Under the pieces are notes generated by a model. The model saw nothing but the letters and a program-made list of their open reading frames with translations, was not told the origin of the DNA and made no database searches. A stretch of 64,000 nucleotides of DNA. It comes from CALESS01 sp041741455 (GTDB lineage Bacteria > Chloroflexota > Anaerolineae > Anaerolineales > Anaerolineaceae). Made by a program: the position numbers and the translations under genes. The stretch lies in the NCBI GenBank assembly GCA_041741455.1, contig JBGSJZ010000094.1:1-64000 (forward strand), written 5' to 3'. Shown here piece after piece: positions 52,456 through 62,000 of this stretch; positions within the stretch are counted from its first letter, which is position 1, and every line of letters begins with the position of its first letter.

Positions 52456-54381
52456 TTAATCTTCTGCCAGAGGGAAGACCACCGTAAAGGTGCTGCCCTG
52501 TCCGGGGGTGGAATCGACCCAGATTCTTCCCTGGTGGTTCTCAACAATGGATTTGACAATTGCCAGTCCCAATCCTGTGCCGGGTTGATCTGCGTGAACG
52601 TTGGAGGCCCGATAGAACTTGTCGAAAATATACGGCAAATCGGTCGGCGGTATGCCGATCCCGGAATCCGTCACCTGGAAGATCACCTGGTTTTGCTCCA
52701 CCCCGCAGCGGATGCGGATGATGCCCAGATTGGTGGTGTACTTGATCGCATTGTCGATCAAGTTATCCACGACCGAACGGATTTGCACCGGATTGGCAAA
52801 AATCAGTGGGAAATCGCTGGAAAAATCCAGCGAGACCGTCAGGTTCTTCTCCTGGCTGCGGCGGGAGAGATTGTCCACCGCAAAGCGGATCAACTGATCC
52901 AGGGCTACCCGCTCCTTGCGACTGTCAAACCCGGCTTCGATCCGCCCCAGGTTCAGCAGGTCATCCACCAGGCTGGTGATGTTATGCACAGAAATTTGCA
53001 CCCGGTGTAAAAATTCCCGCTGCATTTCGCTCAACGGTCCGATACGCTCAATCAACTCGGCATAACCCAAAATGGCAGTCAGTGGTGAGCGCAGGTCGTG
53101 GGAAACCGTGCTGACAAAATCGCTCTTGATGTGGTCCAGTTTCTTCAGGTAGGTGATATCATGCAGGGTGATGGCCCGCCCGACACCAGGGATGGAGGCG
53201 ATGCGCGCACTGAAAACTCGCCCATCATCCAGACTGACTTCCACCCGGTTGGCCAGCCGCCCGGTGGTGGACCCAAGCAGCTCCTTCAACTCAGGCTGGG
53301 GAAAATATTGAGTAAATGGCTGCCCGACGATACCGCTGAGCGGCAGGTTGAAAGCCATCAGCGCTACCTGGTTAACCAAAACCAGGCGCATGTCCTTATC
53401 CACCACCACCACTCCATCTTGGATATGGGCGATGACGGTTTCCAGCTTCTGCCGTTCCTGGATGGAATGAATGTAAAGCCGAGCGTTTTCAATGGCCAGC
53501 ACAGCGTAATCGGCCAGGGTCGAAAGTACTTTGACGTCCCGTTCCTTGAAGGGTGTGTTCTGCCGGCGGTTGTCGACGCCCAGTACCCCGATGCTGCGGC
53601 CTTTCAATTGCAGCGGCACATACACCAGCGAATGCACCAGGTAGGAGGTTTTGATCTTCTGCGGGGTTTGTTCGTCCACCAGCACCGGTTGGCCGGTGCG
53701 GACGGCCGTGCCAGCCAGGGTATCCTGGACGGGCAGGCGGAAGGTGCGGACGAAATCTTCCTGGAAGTTGCGGGCTGCCCGCATGTACAACTCGCCGCTT
53801 TTTTCGTCCATCAGCAGCAGGCTGCCTTCTTCGGCCCGGGTCAGCTTGACAGCAGCTTCCACTACAGATGTCAGCACTCCGTCCAGGTCCAGCGAGGAGG
53901 CAATTTGCCGGCCAAGCTGCGCCAGGGCAGTCATCTCATCCACCTGGCTTTGCAGTGAGGTCGTCATCTTTTTGGTTTCTTGTAAGCCCCATTCCCGACG
54001 CCGTCGGACTCGTTCCAGGCTCAGGTTGATGGCGTTCAAAATATCTTCACCACGCAAGGGAAGACACAAATAATCGTTAATCCCGATTCGCATGGCTTTT
54101 TTAAGCGTTTCCGGATTTTCGGTATAAACGAACAGAATTACCGCCATGGATGGAATCTGGCGCAGGATCTCAGCGGAAAAATCCAATCCATTTCCGTCGC
54201 TCAACTGTTCAGCAATCACCAGCAGGTTGGGGGTGCTGCTGGAAAGGAGGTTGCGAGCGCTGGCGCAATCCGGTGCGGACTGGATGCTGGCGTTGGTGGC
54301 GCGCAGAACCCGTTCCAGCAGCAGGCTAATCTGGGCGTCGGACACCACAAGCAGGATGGATTCATTGGAGGATGATACCAT
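52456..54381 (-). CDS. Hybrid histidine kinase with degenerate receiver (REC-GAF-PAS-HisKA-HATPase)
   Basis: 641 residues from the ATG at 54381 after GGAAGGTTGAAA; a TTG 6 bp upstream would overlap the previous stop. N-terminal receiver-like domain (SILLVVSDAQISLLLE, TPNLLVIAEQLSDGNG), but the phospho-accepting Asp is Ala (VIAEQL) and only one of the paired acidic residues is kept. Then a GAF domain (EEGSLLLMDEKSGELYM, VPLQLKGRSIGVLGVD), a PAS domain, HisKA with the phospho-acceptor His (VSHDLRSPLTAILG) and a complete HATPase (NLIDNAIKYT, DSGIGIPP, GTGLGLAIVKSIVE). So an active kinase whose receiver probably only binds. Starts 2 bp after the upstream kinase-like gene. Confidence 0.9.
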   Translation of the reverse strand: MVSSSNESILLVVSDAQISLLLERVLRATNASIQSAPDCASARNLLSSSTPNLLVIAEQLSDGNGLDFSAEILRQIPSMAVILFVYTENPETLKKAMRIGINDYLCLPLRGEDILNAINLSLERVRRRREWGLQETKKMTTSLQSQVDEMTALAQLGRQIASSLDLDGVLTSVVEAAVKLTRAEEGSLLLMDEKSGELYMRAARNFQEDFVRTFRLPVQDTLAGTAVRTGQPVLVDEQTPQKIKTSYLVHSLVYVPLQLKGRSIGVLGVDNRRQNTPFKERDVKVLSTLADYAVLAIENARLYIHSIQERQKLETVIAHIQDGVVVVDKDMRLVLVNQVALMAFNLPLSGIVGQPFTQYFPQPELKELLGSTTGRLANRVEVSLDDGRVFSARIASIPGVGRAITLHDITYLKKLDHIKSDFVSTVSHDLRSPLTAILGYAELIERIGPLSEMQREFLHRVQISVHNITSLVDDLLNLGRIEAGFDSRKERVALDQLIRFAVDNLSRRSQEKNLTVSLDFSSDFPLIFANPVQIRSVVDNLIDNAIKYTTNLGIIRIRCGVEQNQVIFQVTDSGIGIPPTDLPYIFDKFYRASNVHADQPGTGLGLAIVKSIVENHQGRIWVDSTPGQGSTFTVVFPLAED

Positions 54382-54383
54382 TT

Positions 54384-56054
54384 TCAACCTTCCTGGAGAG
54401 GCATCATGGGCAGAGTAAAGTAGAAGCGACTTCCCTGGTTTGGTTTGGTTTCAACCCAAATCTTCCCATTAAAGCGCAAGACGATATCGCGGGCCAAACT
54501 TAACCGAATGCCCAGGCCACCAAACCGTTGCTGTTGATCTTTCTCCGGCTCAAATCCAGCTTCAAAAATCCGGGCGGCCTGTTGGACCGCCATGCCCCGT
54601 CCGGTGTCGCTGACACAAATCAGAGCAGATTTTTCTGTGGTCTTTTCCAGATGGACCCAGACCCGGCCCCCAGTGTTGCAGAAACGAATGGCATTGCTGA
54701 TCAGGCAATCCAGCACCTGGGCCACCTGGGTTGGGTGGGCGGCTGCCAGGATAATCTCCTGGGGTAGGTCGGTGGTAAGAGTCAGGCCGCTAGCCTGGGC
54801 GATCGGTAAAAATCGATTGACCGACTGGCGCACCGCCCCGTTCAAATTGGCAGAACTGGCGGAGGGGGTCAGCTGACCGGGCGTCAAAGGATGGATCGAT
54901 CCGCTGACTGCTGCGATATGGTTCAACTGGTTTTGCACACTGGTCAGTAATTGGCGTTGCTGCATATTCCAGCGAGCGCTCGGGTCCTGTGCCAGTTTTT
55001 CCAATGCTTCCACCCCCAGGTTCACCGATGGTTGAAGTTCGGATTTAACAATCTGTAAGATTTCGTTGTCAACCCGCTCGCCCATCTGGGCGTTTTCTGC
55101 CATCACCTGCAAGGAGCGGGCGCGCTCTTCCACGGCCCGAAACAGACGCGCATTCATTAATGAAATGGATGCATAATCCGCAACCGCTTCCAGTAGGTTT
55201 TGTTCGCTCTGGCTGAATGCAGTGGCTGCCTGGCGCATCATCACCAGCAGGCCAATGATTTGCTTTTGCACGCGGGTCGGCATGATCAGGGCGGATTGCC
55301 CCAACGAGGAAATTTTGAAACGTTTGAGTGGATCACCATGGATGGTCAACGCCTCGCCGGACATGGCCACCAATGAACTGATGCCATCATCCCAGGGTTG
55401 GTTCAGCCGGTTCGCCAGGGAAGGCGGCAAGCCTTTCTGGGCAGCCAGAACGAAATTTTTCTGGTTATTATCCCGCAGCAGGAACCAGCCGAGGTCCGAC
55501 CGGGTGATTTTGAGGCTGCCTTCCAGGATCTTTCCGAACAACAAGCTTTGATCGGTGATCGAGGTGACGGCCTTGCCAATCCCAAAAATGGCAGTCAGTT
55601 CGCGCACCCGTGCCTGCAGCTCTTGGTTGGCCTGTTGCAGTTGGCCAGCCAGTTGATTGCGCTCCCGGCGCTCGTGTACCTGGCGCAGCACCCGCTCCAC
55701 CGCGTTGATGATCTCTGGCTCGCGCGCCGGCCAGATCAGATAATCCGCCGCGCCGAGCCGAAAGGCCTGGATCACATCATTTTCATTACCCTTGGTGGTC
55801 ATTACGATCACCGGGGTGGATATTTGTTGGGAGGAGAGTGCTACCAGCAGATCTTTACCACTCAAACCGGGCAGGTTCAGGCTGGCCAGCACCACATCCG
55901 GTGATAGCTGGATGATTTTTGCGACAGCGCTGTTGGCATCGTTGACCACATTGGTCTGGTAACCGTTCGATTGCAGCGTTTGACGACCGATGATATCCGC
56001 AGTCATCGGGTCGTTTTCCACAATCAATATTCGGTCACGCACACTTGCCATCAC
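54384..56054 (-). CDS. Receiver-GAF-HATPase protein without phospho-acceptors (pseudokinase-like)
   Basis: 556 residues from GTG 56054 (an in-frame ATG is at 56051). Receiver domain RILIVENDPMTADIIG ... PDVVLASLNLPGLSG: the Asp of the DLxLP strand is Ser, so no phosphorylation is expected. A coiled segment and a GAF domain follow (SLLFGKILEGSLKITRSDLGWFLL). The helix that should be HisKA reads ILQIVKSELQPSVNLG with Ser in place of His. The HATPase domain looks intact (CLISNAIRFC, DTGRGM, GGLGIRLSLAR). Likely a regulatory partner of the hybrid kinase next door. The extended -10 at 56062-56070 puts transcription start at the GTG. Confidence 0.82.
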   Translation of the reverse strand: MMASVRDRILIVENDPMTADIIGRQTLQSNGYQTNVVNDANSAVAKIIQLSPDVVLASLNLPGLSGKDLLVALSSQQISTPVIVMTTKGNENDVIQAFRLGAADYLIWPAREPEIINAVERVLRQVHERRERNQLAGQLQQANQELQARVRELTAIFGIGKAVTSITDQSLLFGKILEGSLKITRSDLGWFLLRDNNQKNFVLAAQKGLPPSLANRLNQPWDDGISSLVAMSGEALTIHGDPLKRFKISSLGQSALIMPTRVQKQIIGLLVMMRQAATAFSQSEQNLLEAVADYASISLMNARLFRAVEERARSLQVMAENAQMGERVDNEILQIVKSELQPSVNLGVEALEKLAQDPSARWNMQQRQLLTSVQNQLNHIAAVSGSIHPLTPGQLTPSASSANLNGAVRQSVNRFLPIAQASGLTLTTDLPQEIILAAAHPTQVAQVLDCLISNAIRFCNTGGRVWVHLEKTTEKSALICVSDTGRGMAVQQAARIFEAGFEPEKDQQQRFGGLGIRLSLARDIVLRFNGKIWVETKPNQGSRFYFTLPMMPLQEG

Positions 56055-56061
56055 GATAATA

Positions 56062-56070
56062 ATGATAGCA
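56062..56070 (-). promoter_or_regulatory. Extended -10 directly before the kinase-like operon (leaderless)
   Basis: On the minus strand TGC-TATCAT ends 7 bp before the GTG start. No ribosome-binding site. Confidence 0.5.
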
Positions 56071-56118
56071 TGAATAAAGAAAAATGACAGATTCTGTAGG
56101 GCAGATGTAGAGTCAATT

Positions 56119-56164
56119 TAGAAAAATCAGCCACCCTTTCTCCATCGGAAAGGGTGGCTGATTT
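56119..56164 (-). terminator. Terminator of the 56.2-57.2 kb lipoprotein gene
   Basis: Perfect 17-bp stem (56124-56140 with 56148-56164), 7-nt loop, followed on the minus strand by TTTT. Confidence 0.9.
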
Positions 56165-56193
56165 GTTTTAAAAATGATCTGGCTGGCACAGCC

Positions 56194-57159
56194 TTAAGGC
56201 GTTGGATTCTCCCAGTAACTGAGTTCATCCACGGAGATGGTCAGGTTGTCTGTCTCGCGGGCATAAACGAACAGGCCAAAGTTGCCGCTGCTAAACTGGG
56301 TGTCCTTGGCTTCGCCGAGCAGCACACCGTTCACATAGACGAGCAGGCGGCTGCCAACAGCCATCAACCCCAGGCGGTTGGTTTGGTTGGCCCCAGCCTT
56401 GATGGCTGTGCTGGCTGTGTATTCAATCAGGTTGGTCATCGTGCCTTTGGGCAGGGTTTCACCATCCCACTTGCGCAGGAAGTAGCGCCCGTCACAGGTC
56501 AGGCCCACCAGGTAACCCTGGTTCGGATCGCTTGGTTCCGGCACGCGGGTGATAAAGCCATACTGGTCATTGCCGGTGCAGGTCCCGACTTTAACAGTCA
56601 TTTCCAGGTAGAAATCCGTCAATTCCGGCCAACTCAAGCGCCAGCCGTTGATCGGTTCCAGTCCTGTCAGCACCAGGTTGCCTTCTTTGAACTCGATGGC
56701 GGTGTACTTGTCGCTTCCGGTCGGCCAGTTGTTGTCGTTATCCATCGTATCCCGCCAGGCCGGATTGCCCAGCCGGGTGCGCGGATCGCCAGCCACAGTG
56801 GTGGGTGTGGGTCCCTGGGGTGTGGCTGTCGGAACAGCTGTGGCAGTCGGTTCAGCCGTGGCGGTCGGTGGAACGCTGGTTGCGGTCGGTGGAACAGCCG
56901 TGGGCGAGACTACTTGGGTCGGATCAGGGGTGGCTGTCACGACAATGATGGTTGGCGTTGCCGGTAGGCTGGTCTGAGTCGGCAGAGGTTTGGGTACATC
57001 TGTCGGAAAGACCCCGGCCTGGCCGGTGGTTGTCGGCATGGCCGTCAACATTTCCGCAACTTTGGTCGCCAGCTCAGCATCATCCGGAGGGGCGCCGCCC
57101 GTACCGCAGGCGGAAAGCAACAGGGTTGCTAATATCATCAGGGCAAAGAGCTTTTTCAT
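56194..57159 (-). CDS. Lipoprotein with Pro/Thr linker and LamG/concanavalin-like domain
   Basis: 321 residues. Lipobox LLLSACGTGG; a ~100-residue linker of repeated TAVPPTAT-type units; C-terminal ~190-residue beta-sandwich domain starting WRDTMDNDNNWPTGSDKYTA, with FYLEMTVKVG, YGFITRVPEPSDPNQGYLVG and RLLVYVNGVLLGEAKD. This is a concanavalin-like (LamG / DUF1080-like) lectin fold as found in many Chloroflexota surface proteins. A second such linker occurs in the lipoprotein at 63.1 kb. Probably a carbohydrate-binding surface protein; the ligand is unknown. Confidence 0.78.
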   Translation of the reverse strand: MKKLFALMILATLLLSACGTGGAPPDDAELATKVAEMLTAMPTTTGQAGVFPTDVPKPLPTQTSLPATPTIIVVTATPDPTQVVSPTAVPPTATSVPPTATAEPTATAVPTATPQGPTPTTVAGDPRTRLGNPAWRDTMDNDNNWPTGSDKYTAIEFKEGNLVLTGLEPINGWRLSWPELTDFYLEMTVKVGTCTGNDQYGFITRVPEPSDPNQGYLVGLTCDGRYFLRKWDGETLPKGTMTNLIEYTASTAIKAGANQTNRLGLMAVGSRLLVYVNGVLLGEAKDTQFSSGNFGLFVYARETDNLTISVDELSYWENPTP

Positions 57160-57246
57160 TTACTTTCCTCCATACATGAATCAGCAGGATAAGATGGAAT
57201 CAAATCCTACCTTTTTATGACGCTTGCCAGTGTCTGCAAGTTCCCA

Positions 57247-57732
57247 TCAGGCCTTGTAACCGATCTGGCGCAGGAAGTTTTTGCGCCAGGCAATGTCAGC
57301 TTCCTGTTCGATGCCCTTGGGTTTCTGGCCTTCGACAATGCCGAGGATGCCGCGCCCGCTGCCAGTATCGGCCAGGATCACCTCAGTTTCATTGGCGGTG
57401 GCGCAGAAAATCCCCGCCACTTCCGGCACCGCTTTAATCGCATTCAGCACATTGATCGGAAAGAAACCTGGTCCGAGAAAGACAATGAACGAGTGTCCAG
57501 CACTGATGCTCAGAGCATTCTTCTTTGCCAGTTCGATCATCTCCGGGTCGGTCCCGCTCCAGCGTACCAGGCACATGCCGGAAGCCTCGCAGAAGGCCAG
57601 GCCGAAGCGGATGCCCGGCACACTGTTGACCAACGCTTCGTGGATGTCTTCCACAGTTTTAATGAAATGGCTTTGTCCGAGGATGAAATTGATCTCCTCC
57701 GGTTTTTCGATCTTGATGCTCAGTAGTTCCAT
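57247..57732 (-). CDS. DUF355 / adenosine-specific kinase family protein
   Basis: 161 residues. EEINFILGQSHFIKTVEDIHEALV at the start, FGLAFCEASG, LAKKNALSISAGHSFIVFLG, and PINVLNAIKAVPEVAGIFCATAN match the small family once named adenosine-specific kinase (PF04008, DUF355), common in archaea and Chloroflexota. Its reaction is not firmly established. Monocistronic, in its own ribosome-binding context (CGGAGGAACC). Confidence 0.88.
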   Translation of the reverse strand: MELLSIKIEKPEEINFILGQSHFIKTVEDIHEALVNSVPGIRFGLAFCEASGMCLVRWSGTDPEMIELAKKNALSISAGHSFIVFLGPGFFPINVLNAIKAVPEVAGIFCATANETEVILADTGSGRGILGIVEGQKPKGIEQEADIAWRKNFLRQIGYKA

Positions 57733-57840
57733 GGTTCCTCCGAATTAATTATTCTCTCGCGATTATAGCCTGAAACTTTAGAAATTCAATCAAGTTGGGG
57801 TACAATACAGGCCACAGTAGCAAAATTAGTGATAAATGAT

Positions 57841-57873
57841 CTTAAAAAATTCTCCGCGTCTCTCCGCGGTATA
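57841..57873. repeat. Periodic CTCCGCG element
   Basis: TCTCCGCGTCTCTCCGCGGT directly upstream of the RNase Z start. Confidence 0.5.
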
Positions 57874-57889
57874 GAAGGATCTCAACCTC

Positions 57890-58807
57890 TTGTTCGAAAT
57901 TGTCTTCCTCGGCACCTCTGCCTCCGCCCCTTCCGCCCATCGCAATCTTCCCGCTTCCATAGTCAAGCATGATGAATACCGCTTCCTGGTAGATTGTGGC
58001 GAAGGCACCCAGCGCCAGATTTTACAATCCGGCATCGGTTTCAAGCGCCTTAACCGCATCCTGATCACCCATGGTCACCTGGATCACATCCTCGGTTTGG
58101 CTGGGCTATTATCTACCTACATGCGCTGGGAGACGATCGACGAATTGGAGATCTTTGGTGGCAAGGCAGCCCTGGAACGCATTCACGACCTGTTGTACGA
58201 CGTGGTTCTGCGTGGGGCCACATCTCCCATGCCGATCCACCTGCGACCCATCTCCACCGGGACTGTGTTTGAGACAACTGATTTTTCGATCAAGTCCTTT
58301 CCCGTCCAGCACCGCGGGTCGGATTGCCTGGGCTTTGTCTTTGAAGAAAAGGGGCACCGCCCCTTCCTGCCGGAAAAAGCCGAGGCCCTGGGCATCCCGC
58401 AGGGTCCGCTGCGCCGGGACCTGGTAGCTGGTCTGCCCGTCCAGTTGGCGGATGGTCGTACCATCCGGGCAGACGAGGTGCTTGGCGAGTATAAGCCTGG
58501 CACCCGCTTGGTCTATATTGGCGATACAGGCGAGGTGGATAGCCTGGTTGAGGTTTGCAAGAGAGCCGATGGCTTGGTGTGTGAGGCGACCTACCTGGAT
58601 GCTGAAGCTGATATGGCCAAACAGTTTGCCCACCTGACAGCTCGTCAGGCGGCTGATCTGGCCAAACGCGCCGGTGTAGAGAAGTTGATCCTGACTCATA
58701 TCTCGCGGCGCTATCGCGAAAAAGAAGTGATCGCCGAGGCGCAGTCCGTCTTCCCCGGTGCCATCGTCGCCCGCGATTTTGACACTTTCCAGATCAAGCG
58801 AGAGTAG
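57890..58807 (+). CDS. rnz: Ribonuclease Z
   Basis: 305 residues starting with TTG (LFEIVFLGTSASAPS as Met), preceded by AGAAGGAT. tRNA 3'-end endonuclease of the metallo-beta-lactamase fold. Zinc motif LITHGHLDHILGL (HxHxDH), second His in FPVQHRGSDCLGF, IGDTGEVDSLVEV, and HLTARQAADLAKRAGVEKLILTHIS (HLT signature). With tRNA-Leu in this window lacking a full encoded CCA, RNase Z processing is expected in this organism. Confidence 0.95.
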   Translation: MFEIVFLGTSASAPSAHRNLPASIVKHDEYRFLVDCGEGTQRQILQSGIGFKRLNRILITHGHLDHILGLAGLLSTYMRWETIDELEIFGGKAALERIHDLLYDVVLRGATSPMPIHLRPISTGTVFETTDFSIKSFPVQHRGSDCLGFVFEEKGHRPFLPEKAEALGIPQGPLRRDLVAGLPVQLADGRTIRADEVLGEYKPGTRLVYIGDTGEVDSLVEVCKRADGLVCEATYLDAEADMAKQFAHLTARQAADLAKRAGVEKLILTHISRRYREKEVIAEAQSVFPGAIVARDFDTFQIKRE

Positions 58808-58816
58808 AAAGTATTT

Positions 58817-58839
58817 CCCGTAGTCACGACGTAAGTCGT
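58817..58839. repeat. 23-bp repeat, left copy (CCCGTAGTCACGACGTAAGTCGT)
   Basis: Contains an ACGAC-AGTCGT inverted core. A copy with two changes lies at 62127-62149; together they flank the beta-helix gene in the same orientation. Confidence 0.65.
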
Positions 58840-59020
58840 GTGAATTGATTTCCGAGTGCCATACCTCACAAGTGCATGACACTTTTTTCTACGATTGTTG
58901 TGGGACCTTGTTCAATTCAACCAAATTCCCTCAAATTGGGTGTTTAAAACCCTGTCTTTTTATTGTATAGTATTAGCAAACCCCTTCATAAAAAGACAAC
59001 TGAGCAGAAAGGATCCATCC

Positions 59021-62000
59021 ATGCGCATCTCCCGCCGTCTTTCGATTATTTTGACGATTGCCTTGGTGCTTGGCCTGCCAAGCCAGATTGCGCCAGTCCA
59101 GGCCCAAAGAAATTACGATTCGAAGGCTTCTTTGGTAGTAAATAGTAATGGGGATGAAATAGATGCTGCTATTGGGAATGGTGCCTGCATGACGGTTACT
59201 GGAGTATGCACTCTTCGAGCCGCGATTGAAGAATCGAATGCACTGGTTGGTACAGACACAATCAGCTTTAGTGGCGACCTGACCATTCAACCTGCAACTC
59301 CCCTCCCCCCCATCACAGATGGTGTGATCGTTACTGCAGTTGATCGAAATGTCACCATTAACAAACCTGCTGGCAGCACAGCTACCATCGGGTTGTACAT
59401 CAATAGCGGGACGGAAGTAACGCGAATTCATCATTTAACCATATCAGGGTTTACGACTGGAATATATGTTAATGGCAGTAATAATTTTATTGGCACCAAA
59501 GCAGATGGCACAAATGATGACAAAGAAGGCAATACCTTGATCCTTAACTCCGGAGAAGGCATTACTGTGGCAGGATCGAACAATATGATTGGGGGAAACT
59601 TTATTGGGATCAATTCGGCTGGAACCCCAAATCCCAATGGCACAGGTGTCAAAGTGTCTGGTTCTGCAAATTATATTGGAACCAATGGAGATGGGGTGGG
59701 TGATGGCTGGGAGTTTAATATCATCTCAGCGAACACGGGTATGGGTATTGATGTTGTTAGCGGGGGAAGTGGAACCATTATCGCTGGTAACACCATCGGC
59801 TTGAAATCTGGGGCAATCGCAGCTGCTGGCAACGGCTTGGATGGCATTCTGGTCAGCGGCGTAAATAACGTCCGCATCGGCACCAATGGGGATGGTGTGA
59901 GCGATGGTTGGGAGGGTAATAATATTGGCGCCAATGGCTTGCACGGAATCCGGATAGATATAGGATACGGGCATAAAATTTCCGGCAATATCATTGGTGT
60001 GGGGGTTAATGGAGTGGCTTTAGGCAATGGCAGATCAGGCATCCAGCTTGGGCCGTCAGTATATGATTCAACCATCGGCGCGGACGAGAACAATCCAACG
60101 TACAACACCAGCGAACGCAACATTATTTCCGGCAATCTCAATTCAGGCATCGACCTGCGGGGTTACCTGGTGCGGGTGGCTGGAAATTATATTGGCACTG
60201 ATCCTGGCGGTACAGCAGACCGAGGCAACACGCAGAGTGGCGTCTACATTGAAGGCCACGACAATACAATTGGTACGGATGGCGACGGGAATGCCGATCA
60301 ACACGAATATAATGTAATTTCCGGAAATAATTTGTATGGTATCCTAATCGTCGGGACGACCGCCAACAATAACATCCTTGCTGGCAACATCATCGGACTG
60401 AATGTAAGTGGGACTTTGGCGCTTGGTAACACCCTCTCCGGTATCAGCCTGCAGAACGGGCCATCCGGCACCCACATCGGGGTGGGTGGCACCAGCACCG
60501 GCGATGCTGCTGAGCGCAACACCATCTCCGGTAATGGCAGCAGTGGGATTGCGGTTACCTCCGCCGGCAGCACCACCATCTGTGGCAATAACATCGGGGT
60601 TGATATAAGCGGGACCTCGGATTTCGGCAATACCGTGAATGGGATTTTAATTGAGTCGGGCAACAACACCTCCATCACCATCGGGGTGCCAGATGGCGGA
60701 CGCAGCACGCTGGGCAATGTGATCTCCGGCAACAATCAGAGCGGGATCAGGATCGAGGACGCAGACAACCACATCATCGCCGGCAACCTGATTGGGACCA
60801 ATGGCGGCGGTGACGGGGCCATCCCCAATGAGCAATATGGAATCCTGGTGAACAACAGTGCCAATATCCGCATTGGAACGGATGGTAACGGAACGACCGA
60901 CAACCTGGAAGGCAATACGATTTCCGGCAATAAATTTAGCGGAATCGAGTTAAGCAATCCGGGAACAATTAATGCAGTGGTTGCCGGAAACCGCATTGGC
61001 ACCTGGCACAACGGTTATCTGGCTTTGCCCAACAACCAATACGGCATTCACCTGGTGGGTGACCCGGCCGGGACACGCATTGGCTCGAACGGGGATGGAG
61101 TTTCAGATTATTACGAGCGCAATCTGGTTTCTGGAAACAGTCTGTATGGCATCCAGGTTCAATCCGCCCTGGCTACTTCCATCACCGGCAACTTTATCGG
61201 CACAGATATTGAGGGCTACTATGCTGTACCCAATGGCCAGCATGGGATTGCAATTCAATCAACAGTCACCGGGGTAGTCACGATAGGTGTTCCGAATGGC
61301 GGAGTGAGCGCCCAGGGTAATTTGATCTCAGGCAATGGCAATGATGGCATCTGCATCAGCGGTTCCTCCAACCACATCGTTGCCGGGAATTGGATCGGCA
61401 CCAATGTCGATGTAGACCAAATGATTCCAAACGGGCAGAACGGTGTTCATATCCTGGATGCTTCCAACATCCGCATCGGTATGGATGGGAACGGTGTGAC
61501 CGATGCACAGGAGGGGAATGTGATTCATGGCAACGTCCAGGCAGGTGTTTTTATTGAGGGGGCAACTTCTCAGAATAACCGCATTTCCCGCAATTCCTTC
61601 TATGCGAATGGCACATTGGCGATCGACCTGGCGCCAGCCGGCCTGACGGCCAACGATGGCATGGACCTCGACAGCGGTTCCAACGGCCTGCAAAATCACC
61701 CGGTGCTGAGGACCGCTTTTTTCCCCTCGGCGAGTCAGGTGCGCATCCAGGGTGATTTCAATAGCACCCCCTCCAGTTATTTTTCCATCCAGTTCTACGC
61801 CAGCCTGCAGGCTGATCCGAGTGGCTTTGGAGAGGGCGAAATCTTCCTGACGGAGTTCAACCTGCTCACCGATGCCGGCGGCTCGGCCAGTTTCGACGAG
61901 ATCATCCCGTTCAACCTGGGATCCGCCTATCAATACTTCAGCGCCATTGCTATCGCTGAGAATTTCAATACCTCCGAGTTTGGTCCTGCCGTGGAGGCAG

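Noticed and set aside
53098..53958. 286-residue plus-strand frame inside the histidine kinase gene
   Set aside because: Antisense to GAF/PAS/HisKA coding sequence; composition-driven.
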